From the NCBI RefSeq assembly GCF_932526225.1, contig NC_064042.1:9768540-9832539 (forward strand): a DNA stretch of 64,000 nt, written 5' to 3'. The stretch comes from Nematostella vectensis (lineage: Eukaryota; Cnidaria; Anthozoa; Actiniaria; Edwardsiidae). Made by a program: the position numbers and the translations under genes. The notes below the pieces were generated by a model. It worked only from the letters and a program-made list of their open reading frames with translations. It did not search any database and was not told the DNA's origin. Below, one piece after another: positions 23,865 to 33,901 of the stretch (within the stretch, counting starts at the first letter, position 1; every line of letters begins with the position of its first letter).

Positions 23865-26400
23865 CGGCAGGCAAATGCAAAACAGGGCCTTGGGATCCAT
23901 GTAAGTCACTTGACACTACAAAACCGTAAATCAATTTATCTTTATTTAACCGATTGCATTGTGTTTCTGTGTCTAGACTGATCCCATCCCACTCGTCATC
24001 CACACTGTGGCTTCGGAGGAGGCTGCCTGCCAGGTAGGACGCACGAAACTTGCTCGAGGAAACATGCACGAGCACGTAATAGAAACATGCACGAGCACGT
24101 AATAGATTGCAGGACTCTGAATTAAATCTGTTGTCTTTCTGTGTTTAGACTGACCCCTTTCCGACCGGCCTAGAAAGCTGCAACACAGCTTGCCAGGTAG
24201 GACGCACGAAACTTGCTCGAGGAAACATGCCCTAGCACGTAATAGATTGCAGGACTTTGGATTAAATCTGTTGTCTTTCTGTGTTTAGACTGACCCCGTC
24301 CTGACCATCACCAATGCACCCATCGAGGGAGCGACCAGCCAGGTAAGACGTTTGGCAATTGCCTGAGCACCTAACCCCATTGCTCGACCTCTGAATTTAC
24401 CAAGTTATATGTCTCTGCCCAGTGTGATACCCCTGGCGCCCTTGAGGTGGACGAGCAGGATGAGAAGGACGATGTAAAGGAAGAAGAAGAAGAAGACGAG
24501 CAAAAGGTACAAATTTAAATGCCATAGTGCTGATGGCCTCACGTGTGCCAGGCTAATATAGTGCGGTTGATTTATTTACACTCTATTTTTCTCTTGTAGT
24601 GGCAGCCAAAGAAATCCAGCGCACCCCGCAGCTGGTGTTGCGTCTGCCAGAAATACAAAACAAAGATACTCCGGCACCTGCGATCCATACATGACCTTAA
24701 GGGCGAAGGCTTGGCAAAGAAGGGGGAAGAGTGCCGCGTGGCGACCCGGGAGAGAGCGTTAGCGGAGAGAGAGCCACCAAAACACGGGCGGACGGTCGTA
24801 TGCCCGATCTGCCATGTACCTAATACGAATTTGAGCCGGCACCTCAAAAACGTACATGACATGACGGCAGGCAAATGCAAAACAGGGCCTTGGGATCCAT
24901 GTAAGTCACTTGACACTACAAAACCGTAAATCAATTTATCTTTATTTAACCGATTGCATTGTGTTTCTGTGTCTAGACTGATCCCATCCCACTCGTCATC
25001 CACACTGTGGCTTCGGAGGAGGCTGCCTGCCAGGTAGGACGCACGAAACTTGCTCGAGGAAACATGCACGAGCACGTAATAGATTTCAGGACTCTGAATT
25101 AAATCTGTTGTCTTTCTGTGTTTAGACTGACCCCTTTCCGACCGGCCTAGAAAGCTGCAACACATCTTGCCAGGTAGGACGCACGAAACTTGCTCGAGGA
25201 AACATGCACGAGCACGTAATAGATTTCAGGACTCTGAATTAAATCTGTTGTCTTTCTGTGTTTAGACTGACCCCTTTCCGACCGGCCTAGAAAGCTGCAA
25301 CACAGCTTGCCAGGTAAGACGCACGAAACTTGCTCGAGGAAACATGCACGAGCACGTAATAGATTTCAGGACTCTGAATTAAATCTGTTGTCTTTCTGTG
25401 TTTAGACTGACCCCTTTCCGACCGGCCTAGAAAGCTGCAACACAGCTTGCCAGGTAAGACGCACGAAACTTGCTCGAGGAAACATGCACGAGCACGTAAT
25501 AGATTGCAGGACTCTGAATTAAATCTGTTGTCTTTCTGTGTTTAGACTGACCCCTTTCCGACCGGCCTAGAAAGCTGCAACACAGCTTGCCAGGTAAGAC
25601 GCACGAAACTTGCTCGAGGAAACATGCACGAGCACGTAATAGATTTCAGGACTCTGAATTAAATCTGTTGTCTTTCTGTGTTTAGACTGACCCCTTTCCG
25701 ACCGGCCTAGAAAGCTGCAACACAGCTTGCCAGGTAAGACGCACGAAACTTGCTCGAGGAAACATGCACGAGCACGTAATAGATTGCAGGACTCTGAATT
25801 AAATCTGTTGTCTTTCTGTGTTTAGACTGACCCCGTCCTGACCATCACCAATGCACCCATCGAGGGAGCGACCAGCCAGGTAAGACGTTTGGCAATTGCC
25901 TGAGCACCTAACCCCATTGCTCGACCTCTGAATTTACCAAGTTATATGTCTCTGCCCAGTGTGATACCCCTGGCGCCCTTGAGGTGGACGAGCAGGATGA
26001 GAAGGACGATGTAAAGGAAGAAGAAGAAGAAGACGAGCAAAAGGTACAAATTTAAATGCCATAGTGCTGATGGCCTCACGTGTGCCAGGCTAATATAGTG
26101 CGGTTGATTTATTTACACTCTATTTTTCTCTTGTAGTGGCAGCCAAAGAAATCCAGCGCACCCCGCAGCTGGTGTTGCGTCTGCCAGAAATACAAAACAA
26201 AGATACTCCGGCACCTGCGATCCATACATGACCTTAAGGGCGTAGGCTTGGCAAAGAAGAGGGAAGAGTGCCGCGTGGCGACCCGGGAGAGAGCGTTAGC
26301 GGAGAGAGAGCCACCAAAACACGGGCGGACGGTCGTATGCCCAATCTGCCATGTACCTAATACGAATTTGAGCCGGCACCTCAAAAACGTACATGACATC
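23865..26400 (+). repeat. 1000-bp internal tandem duplication in the recombinase gene
   Basis: Sequence from about 23865 (cggcaggcaaatgcaaaaca) recurs from 24865 at exactly +1000 and runs through the microexons, acidic exon and zinc-finger exon. The second copy is longer because its 48-nt exon is amplified. The junction fuses the first zinc-finger exon (after LKNVHD) to the end of the N-terminal exon in a different frame. Confidence 0.92.
25034..25733 (+). repeat. Five-fold 140-bp intron+microexon array
   Basis: Exactly five 140-bp units, each an intron of 92 bp plus a 48-nt exon: 25126-25173, 25266-25313, 25406-25453, 25546-25593 and 25686-25733. Every copy has its own tgtttag acceptor and gccag|gta donor and encodes TDPFPTGLESCNTACQ (one copy S for A) in phase 0-0. 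The first cassette has a single copy at 24149-24196. The copies are nearly identical, so the expansion is recent. Confidence 0.93.
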
Positions 26401-28443
26401 GATCGGGCATCCCCTAGACTGAAGGAGCTCCTTCTGTTCGCCGAGCTGATGAGGTAATTTGGAGCCCATTTTGTCCGACTTCAACCTTGTGGCGGAATCT
26501 GATATCTCTTTTACCTTTCTTTCTCAGAACAAACGGGAAAACTGAGACGCCCTCCGTTTCCGCTACCGCTTCTTCTCCCGGCCTTGTGCCGAACGGTGTC
26601 ACTGGCCCGTCCCGGGCACATGTACTCGCCTCCACGTCTTCCCCTGGCCTTGTGCCAACAAAGCAGGTCGCTGGCCCCTCCTGGGCAAATACAAAGTACC
26701 TGTCTTCAGAGGAGGAAGAACCCAGCATTGCTCATAGACAGGCTAGACACACCAAACGTCCCGCGCTCGTGGAGTCCGACCAGAACTCCACGAGTGACGA
26801 TGACTTTGACGTCACTAAACAGCCGGTCTCGTCCTCGGACGATGAGGTTAGTGTCGCCCTTATGACCACTACATCTGTTAACGTTTCTCTCCTCACCATT
26901 CTTTTATAACTCATCAGTCAATCGATGCTGAAGACCAGCAGCAGTTACTTCTGGTAGTAGATGAGTTCGCGCTTTTCCTCCAGCGCCCCCATGGCGGAGA
27001 CCTAAAAGAAACCATGGCCCGGGAGATAGCTGCTAAGGTTCGGTCCATCGCCGAAGCTACAACGCCATCAGGCAGCTATCTCCTGGACGCCTTAGGAGAT
27101 ATCGATAGAGTCTGGGACCGCTTCTTCCCCCCCCCAGACGCGCGAAGGGCCCCAACCATCTTAAGGCAACAACGCTTCGGGGGTACGTCGACTCCCTACA
27201 GCGCTTCGTTGGGTATGTTCTTAATAGCGCCGAGGTGCGCCCTTCAAGGGCTGAGCGGCTGGCCCTCAAGCGCCTCCAGGCCGTCCTCCCTGGAAGACAT
27301 GTCTGGCGAAGTCCCAGAAATGGGAGCGTGGGCAGCGCTACATGCAAGACAGCGAGAACGTCCTAACCTTGGGTCAGGTCAAGCAGGTGTTACATTCTGC
27401 GACTGCAAAGAAGTGTGGCGCCCGCTTAGACCTGGCCTTTAAGGAATATCAAGAAGGCCTTCCCAAAAGCCCCGTGACTACGCAGGAGGTAATCGACTGC
27501 AGAAATTATCTCATCGTCTGCCTGGTCACCTTCTGCACGGCGCGGGCTTCTCTCATCTCGGGCGTAACCGTTGAGGGGTTCCAGAAGCAATACGACAACC
27601 CCAAGATAGACAAACACGGGTTAAAGCTGTTCACAGTGACGGACCACAAGACTGCAGTTGCGCACGGCCCCCTTACTGTACACCTAGATCGTGAGACTCG
27701 GGACAGGGTCTATGCGTACATTGGTATTCCGCCCCCTTCTGCTAATAGCCGGCTTGGCAGACCCTCTTCTCGTTTTCTCAACTACCTCAGGGAAAGGAGT
27801 GGCGAGCGCAAATGTGCACAATTGCATGGGCTCCTTTTTAAAGATCTCGGGCGTTAGGCTCCGCGAAGGCCAGACGTTAGCCCCAACCGCCATACGTAAG
27901 ATGTGGGCCACCACATTTCACGAGTCTGGGGAAGACGGCCGATCCATGGAAGAGCTCGCCATGCTGGCAAAACACCGGGTGGCGACGCAGCATAACTATT
28001 ACATCTGCTCTGACCGTGCTAGGATGGCAGCATCCGCCAGTGCTGCCATCAGCAAGCGGATAAGATCTCCCGAGACTCCAGAGGCTGAGACTGCCACTAA
28101 GACTGAGGCACCACCCGTGGCTGAGACTCCTTCCCGCCCCGTACCCTCGGACGCCGACGACTACGTGTGCCCTCGTACCTGTGGGCACCATAAATATCAC
28201 AGTGTCGGAAAACAACGCGCGGTGAGGTACACCTTCTCCTCCACGGAGCAAAACATGATCAAGATAATCTTTGTGGCAATAATCCAAAGCAATAAGCATC
28301 CTTCTGAGCTTGAGATTGAAAAAAAAATGGAAATCGTACGGAAGATCCCGCCAGATGTGGGAGCGCTGGGACTGCCCCGGCTGGAGGAAGACGCTCGTTA
28401 CAAAAATTTATAACGAGCGGAAGCTTCATTGAAGAAGTCTGCT

Positions 28444-28545
28444 GTGAAGTCCAGCCCGGTCGCAGTCTCAGCACAGCCTCATTCTCAGCACAGCCGCATC
28501 CTCAGTCCTGCACAGTTCAAGCCTGGCCCACATGAGGAGCTTTGA
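28444..28545 (+). repeat. Single stray unit of the 56.9-57.6 kb minisatellite
   Basis: gtccagcccggtcgcagtct, cagcacagcctcattctcag and gcacagttcaagcctggccc match the units of the array at 56893-57642. It is followed by catgaggagctttg, the inverse of caaagctcctcatg that precedes that array at 56879-56892. It lies just after the recombinase stop codon. Confidence 0.8.
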
Positions 28546-29086
28546 TAGAGAAAAAAAGTGACGTAAGGGTGAGTTCAAACCACCCTTACACTCGAGATGG
28601 TGTTTTAATCCGCAACACCTTTGGGCGGCCTGGCTTTATGCGCTTGACATCTCACAGGGTGTAATGTTACCGCTAATGGGTCCTTGTTTATATTTCTATC
28701 AATATCTAGTCAAACAGTTTTCAGTAGCGAAGCATAAATAACTACACCCAAGGCAAGTAAATGTTAAACTGATAATAACAGCAACAATAGGATGAAATTT
28801 ATGAACAAAACACTAAAAGAATGCAATTGATATCAACCGAGTAAAGCAAACGTTTCTGTAAATAGGCGTGTTGTATCTAGTAATCAAAACTTATTTATTG
28901 CCGTTTCGTTAGCCGACTCTATAATCCGGAAAACGGATATTTCAGGCTTTATAATTTAGGGCGCATCTCACTCGACTGCTTTGTCGCTAGCTGTATCGCC
29001 GGAATCACGGATAGATTACATTAGATAGATTACAACGTGCCGCAACAAAGATAGCCATTTTACAAAAGGAAAAAAAATATCACTAC
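28546..29086. other. Spacer, no gene seen
   Basis: Contains a short hairpin (gtaagggtg ... cacccttac near 28563-28591) and otherwise AT-rich sequence without recognisable features. Confidence 0.4.
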
Positions 29087-29746
29087 TTGGGGAAGGCTTG
29101 CCCTTTCCGTTTACAACTTCGGGGGCGATGTATGAGTCTGACTCAAGTGGTGGGCCCGTGGCACCCGGCATTTAGCCAGGCTTGCGTTGACGACGCTCCC
29201 GAAGTCGATAATCACCGGGTTGAAATTGCCAGCTTCTCCATCCAGGACCAGATTGAATTCAATTTAGTACCAAAGGCCTTCATATTGAATTTAATCAGCG
29301 AACTTGGGAGCCCACGGCCCGACAGTGTGAAAAGGATGCATCATTTTCGTCCACCAGTTTTACGGGATGTTGCTATGCGGATTTCTTACAAGTTGTTTGA
29401 GATCGAGCGATTTCGTAGACTTATAGAAAATGCTGGATACAAGTTTAAAAAAGACGTTAGCTGGCGAGGAAACGCAGTTGTCGAAGAAGACGAATCGCTC
29501 GAATCACTCCAGAAACTAGAACTAGCGCGAAATCGGGCAGGGAAAACCAAGTCGGCCAGACCCACGTGCCGCAGCTCGATTGTCGTGCACACCCCCGAAG
29601 GGCGGATTTCCCGCGAAATTGAGATAATCTGGTGGACAGACTTGTATGAGGATACTGACATAGCGAAACTTTTTTTGTTAACAAAGTATTTTTCAATTAA
29701 ACTGTTTGTATTCCAGCTAACAATTCTTTTTCTGTATTCTTTTTAA
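29087..29746 (+). CDS. Unrecognised 219-residue ORF
   Basis: Single open frame from ATG, followed within 25 bp by overlapping AATAAA motifs (29749-29759). The middle (residues about 45-190) has balanced composition with motifs such as SVKRMHHFRPPVLRDVAMR, IERFRRLIENAGYKF and TPEGRISREIEIIWW. The last about 25 residues are low complexity (LFVFQLTILFLYSF), so the true protein may end differently or the frame may be partly accidental. A second ATG at codon 16 could be the real start. I do not recognise a family. It lies between the recombinase gene and a satellite, so it may belong to a transposon. A search with residues 45-190 would decide. Confidence 0.4.
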   Translation: MGKACPFRLQLRGRCMSLTQVVGPWHPAFSQACVDDAPEVDNHRVEIASFSIQDQIEFNLVPKAFILNLISELGSPRPDSVKRMHHFRPPVLRDVAMRISYKLFEIERFRRLIENAGYKFKKDVSWRGNAVVEEDESLESLQKLELARNRAGKTKSARPTCRSSIVVHTPEGRISREIEIIWWTDLYEDTDIAKLFLLTKYFSIKLFVFQLTILFLYSF

Positions 29747-29789
29747 TGTTAATAAATAAATGTTTACAAAAAACAATGGTCTCATTGAT

Positions 29790-30480
29790 CTTCATTTTAC
29801 GGATTAACTAGTATCAAGGTGATATTATCAGCTAAAATTCGAGGACTATTATACAAACAATCTTAGCTCTAAGACAATACCACAGATAAACTAGTATCCA
29901 AGTGATATCATCAGCTAAAATTAGAGGACTATTATACTAGCAATCTTAGCTCTACGGAGACAATACCACAGATAAACCAGTATCCAAGTGATATCATCAG
30001 CTAAAATTAGAGAACTATTATACAAGCAATCTTAGCACTAAGACAATACCACAGATAAACTAGTATCCAAACGATATCATCAGCTAAAATTAGAGGACTA
30101 TTATACAAACAATCTTAGCTCTAAGACAATACCACAGATAAACCAGTATTCAAGTGATATCATCAGCTAAAATTAGAGGACTATTATACAAGCAATCTTA
30201 GCTCTAAGACAATACCACAGATAAACTACTATCCAAGTGATATAATCAGCTAAAGAAAATTAGAGGACTATTATACTAGCAATCTTAGCTCTACGGAGAC
30301 AATACCACAGATAAACCAGTATCCAAGTGATATCATCAGCTAAAATTAGAGGACTATTATACAAGCAATCTTAGTGCTAAGACAATACCACAGATAAACT
30401 AGTATCCAAATGATATCATCAGCTAAAATTAGAGGACTATTATACAAGCAATTTTAGCTCTAAGACAATACCACAGATAA
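29790..30480. repeat. About 84-bp satellite, array 1
   Basis: About eight copies of a unit beginning actagtatccaagtgatatc and containing agctaaaattagaggactat, with lengths of 83-90 bp due to small insertions (acggag, agaa). The same satellite resumes at 38447-38958 beyond the LINE and gypsy elements. Confidence 0.92.
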
Positions 30481-30720
30481 CATCTACATCTACATAATTA
30501 ATTAACTAAAATAAATTAAAAAAATAAATAAATTAATTAATTAAAAAATAAAAATAAAAATAAATAAATAAATAAATGAAAATAAAAAATAAAAAACATA
30601 AAATAAAATAATAATAGAAATAATAATAATAATAATAATAATAAAATAAATAATAATACAAATAATAATAAGGCAGAATAAAAAAAAAGATTAAATAAAG
30701 TAAAAAGATAAAAATCGTTT
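30481..30720. repeat. AT-rich low-complexity tract
   Basis: Runs of taaat, aataaa and (aat)n with almost no G or C. Probably expanded from the tail region of the adjacent - strand LINE or from the end of the satellite. Confidence 0.8.
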
Positions 30721-30767
30721 AAACAGCATTATTGGTATTAATATAATTTTATTGATTTAATTTACTT

Positions 30768-31296
30768 TTATTCGTTCTCTAAAAATATCTGCACTAGTGG
30801 AATCCAGGGTAAGGCGGGCAGCTTGTTCCATTCTTTTATTGTCCTACAGAAAAACGAGTTCTTATAAGCTTCTGTTCTTGGACATAACTCAATAAATTTA
30901 TCTGGATGAGAGCTGCGTAATTGGCGGGTGCGTCTATCAATATTGTCTGGTATCTCAAGTGCTGATTTTTTGTTAACAGCCTTGTAAAATAATGTAAGCC
31001 TGGGCAGCTTCTTGTAAAATTGTACAGGGGATTAAATCAGGGCCATTAGCTTTCTTCGGGTTAACATTTTGAAGTAGTTTGATAACACCATCTATAGATA
31101 TTAAAGTAGACGGTATAGTCGGATAAGGACTTGGTCCAAGTGTAGGTATAGAACTATTATTTTCATGAGTAAAAACGGACTGGAACTGTGAACTCAGAGC
31201 ACGTGCCTTACCAAGACTGTCACTGACTAATTCACCCTTATCATCGCGTAGGGGAGCAACACCAACATCATGGGTCTTTTTGGACTTGATGTACGT
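30768..31296 (-). pseudogene. LINE remnant of RT start fused to RT C-terminus
   Basis: After the stop, the frame continues to ANGPDLIPCTILQEAAQA. At the sequence cttacattattttacaag it changes frame to the C-terminal tail (LTLFYKAVNKKSAL...YKNSFFCRTIKEWNKLP), ending with TAA at 30770-30768. The tail normally lies several hundred residues further on, so most of the RT was deleted, probably at a short shared sequence. Confidence 0.8.
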
Positions 31297-32433
31297 CTAG
31301 AACCGTTTGGTTATGGTATGGTTCGCTGTTTCACTACCCTCTGGGACTGTTAAGAGCTGGGACACATACTCGCTGTGTGCCTTAGCGAGTTTTTTCTTTA
31401 CGAGTTTACGCAAGTCTTTAATTTTTTTCCAGGCAGCATGGTTGTTACAGTGTTTGGCATGGTTATATAGACGTTGCTTTTTTCGGATTAACCTTTTAAT
31501 GGAACTAGTGATCCATGGCAAGTTCCATCTACCACTGGTGTTTTTTTGTGGAATATGTTTTTTCATGATCTCAGTGATTGTGGTTTTAAAGAAATCATAG
31601 TTTTCATTGATCAATTTATGATAGGCCTCATTGTTGAAGTAATTATCAAGATGTTTTTTAAGGTCAGTTTTCACTGCACCCATATTACCTTTCTTAAATA
31701 CAAAGACTTTAAGAGGCTTTTTCTTGTTGAAGGAGGGCTTCAAGTTTAGATCAAATAGCACCAGATCATGATCACTCATGCCGGGCTCAACCACTAGGTC
31801 TAATACCATCTCTGGGCAAGTGGTGAGAACAAGATCGAGGGTGTTCTCCCCTCTAGTTGGCTCCATAACATGTTGAGTCAGTGAGTGGTCGTTCACAATG
31901 TCCAAAAACTTGTGGTTTACTTCAAGCCCATAAGTAGGATTAGGTCTTACAGCGTAGTTATCATCTTCCCATGATATACTAGGCAGGTTCAGGTCACCGG
32001 TAATGAGGATGTTTGGAATTGGATTTTTAACCAGCTTGCATAATGCACCATCGAGAGCTACAAGGGGGTCAACATTTGAGTCTGGGGTCCTATAGACTGA
32101 GCCAACAAAAAGTGATTTGCTTCCTGCAATATTTATCTTTGACCAGATGCCTTCATAATTACCATCCATTTGCTCCTCGTGAGTCACCACAAGATGGTTG
32201 GAGAAAGCAGACAACACCCCTCCACCAAATTCGTTTCTATCCTTACGAAAAATGGTGTAACCTTTCTCCAGAATTTCAGCCGAAAAGACAGTGTCATTAA
32301 TGTGGGTCTCATTTACATTAACAATATCAGGTTTGTAGTTGTCAATCAGGCTTTGAAATTCAAGGCGTTTATCTTTACCCTTTAAGCTACAAGCATTCAG
32401 TGTTAACACTCTCAATTTGTGGGGGTCTTTCAT
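31297..32433 (-). pseudogene. LINE APE endonuclease domain
   Basis: 378 codons from an in-frame ATG. The APE motifs LTLNACSL, NETH, TGDLNLP, LDLVLTT and MSDHD are all present, followed by the linker to the RT (KKKPLKVF, SGRWNLPWI, IRKKQRLYNHAK). TAG at 31299-31297 stops the frame. Same-frame coding continues beyond it (TYIKSKKTHDVGV...KKANGPDLIPC) to about 31000, where the deletion begins. Catalytically plausible endonuclease, but the element lacks an RT. Confidence 0.88.
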
Positions 32434-32478
32434 TTTATTTGATGCAGGAGATCTTTGTCTGGGGGAGGATGTTAGTGA

Positions 32479-33027
32479 CTAGGGCGATTCTGAGCCGGAT
32501 GATTGTACTGATGTTGATAAAGATAAATAATAATTGTCATCAGGAATGTCAGGACAACTTGATGACTTTGAGAAATTGGCCACATCACAGGCACAGCAGA
32601 TCCAAGAACAAGAACTGTTAGCAAGTGTATTGTAACTTTCATTGCTTATTGAGCAGCATTTTGTGTGATACCATGCATCGCAGTAGTCACACTGAATACC
32701 CTTCTGGTTGCATTTAACTGGTTTTGAGCATGCTCCACAGGGATACCGGTAGGTGGGACCGGGATTGAGAGGGATGTCCCCACTAAGAATGAGTAGGCGA
32801 AAGGCGAGTGAGCTTGGGTTACTTCTTGGAGCGATCAATTTTCTACGATTGGGATGAATATTGTTCATGAAAATTTTAACTTTGTCCAGGCTCATTTCAA
32901 AAAGTGCTGGTGAAATGAAGGGTCCGGCCTTAGACTCAATTAGTGGGCTCTGCCACCGTAATAAGAAATTCTGGAGATGTAGAGCAAAAAGGAGTACTAT
33001 CAAGGGGGCCATGAGGTGGCCTGCCAT
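32479..33027 (-). pseudogene. LINE N-terminal module: hydrophobic leader, 2A-like, PHD finger
   Basis: 182 codons. A hydrophobic start (APLIVLLFALHL) is followed later by FRLLILSGDIPLNPGP, a 2A-like motif in which the usually conserved Glu is Pro, and by a PHD-type finger (CGACSKP, CDYCDAWYH, CCACD). It ends at a TAG at 32481-32479 that is in frame with the downstream endonuclease. The element's frame is therefore interrupted by a single in-frame stop rather than encoding two ORFs, unless the stop is natural. Confidence 0.85.
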
Positions 33028-33050
33028 TATGCCAGATATAATTATTATAT

Positions 33051-33754
33051 ATGTATATATTTTTTTAAAAGAATTACAGAAATAGTATTGTAGGTTATTT
33101 TCCGGTTATTACGGTTAAATAATTGTTTGATTGTATATAATTATTTGATTAGTTTCCCTTTCTTTTATTTAACTAGATCAATTAATTATTAATAATCAAT
33201 AATCAAGGTAAAATTAAGTAGAATAAAATAGTTAAAAGACTACAATGAAAATGCAGGGTGGCAAAAACAAGTTGGACTCGAGTCGCCCGTAAACTGAACC
33301 AACGCGCTCAGTCAACAATGCACTTAGAACCCACTGGTAGAAAAATTCCAAGCAGTATTACACAACAACGCAATCCGACCGCATTCACTAACTCTTTGTC
33401 ATCAACCCAACTGTGACTGGCCTACCGTGAGACTGACACAACAACAGCGCATCGCAATCAGGGCTCAGAAAAATATGCAAATCCTTCGCAGAATTTACAG
33501 GCGACTGATTTCGGAGCTGAATAAATTATTGTTTGTAAGTGAAGAATTATCCAAAATATCACTTAAGCTTATGGTGAAAACACAAAGTACAGTTTCAAAC
33601 ACAAGAAAACTAAGCCGGAAAAACAGGAGACAACGTGGGAAGTCAGTTTTTGTCGTAGGACAAAACGGCGGACAAAACAGTGTGACAGAGTCACAACAGT
33701 AAAAATATAGAAATGGCGGGAAAGACTCACGAAGTGCAACCAGTTTAGTCAAGG
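33051..33754. other. Spacer between LINE and gypsy element
   Basis: AT-rich at first (tatata runs). A basic 91-codon frame at 33427-33702 has no recognisable domain, and I do not call it a gene. Confidence 0.4.
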
Positions 33755-33883
33755 TGTGACAAGTTGCGTGACAGAGCACGTGCTCAGAACGTGACCGAGG
33801 ACCGATTTAGATTGTGCAAGACTCATGGCTCGTTTCACCGTTGAATAAACGTCTACAAAACTTCTTATTATCCTCTTCTTACA
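33755..33883 (+). repeat. 5' LTR, 129 bp
   Basis: Begins TGT and ends ACA, with gaataaac (polyadenylation-like) near 33842. By eye it is base-for-base identical to the 3' LTR. Unusually short for the group. Confidence 0.93.
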
Positions 33884-33901
33884 TGGTGGCCGCGGTTAAC
33901 T
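33884..33901 (+). promoter_or_regulatory. Primer-binding site position
   Basis: Only 18 bases (tggtggccgcggttaact) separate the 5' LTR from the Gag ATG. They begin with TGG, as expected for pairing with a tRNA 3' CCA. The tRNA is not identified. Confidence 0.5.

Larger units (their letters stand above)
23601..28413 (+). pseudogene. Crypton-like tyrosine recombinase gene with C2H2 zinc fingers, multi-exon
   Basis: Exons by frame and splice borders: 23601-23900, microexons 23977-24033, 24149-24196, 24289-24342, then 24423-24506 (acidic) and 24600-24900 (zinc fingers). A second cassette follows: 24977-25033, five copies of a 48-nt exon, 25826-25879, 25960-26043, 26137-26453, then 26528-26846 (Ser/acidic) and 26918-28413. 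Exon 26137 encodes two C2H2 fingers (CCVCQKY..HLRSIH and CPICHVP..HLKNVH). The last exon has a tyrosine-recombinase core: Arg codon at 27543, DHK at 27642-27650, TAIRK (Arg 27895), AKH (His 27973) and a Tyr pair at 27997-28002. The frame breaks three times: at C9 27127-27135, near 27285, and at C5 27732-27736. So the element is decayed, or the assembly has homopolymer errors. The role, by family, is DNA strand exchange of a Crypton-type transposon or a domesticated relative. ATG 23601 is my choice of start; it could be upstream. Confidence 0.7.
30730..33050 (-). mobile_element. CR1/L2-type LINE with internal deletion
   Basis: The - strand order is 2A-like/PHD module, APE endonuclease, start of the RT, then a junction near 30985-31005 directly to the extreme C-terminus of the RT (SSHPDKF...TIKEWNKLP). 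The core of the RT, including the FADD motif, is missing. Same superfamily as 18790-22441 but clearly diverged in sequence. Confidence 0.88.

Noticed and set aside
33427-33702. 91-codon basic ORF as a gene
   Set aside because: No domain, no splice or promoter cue, and lies in a transposon-rich spacer.
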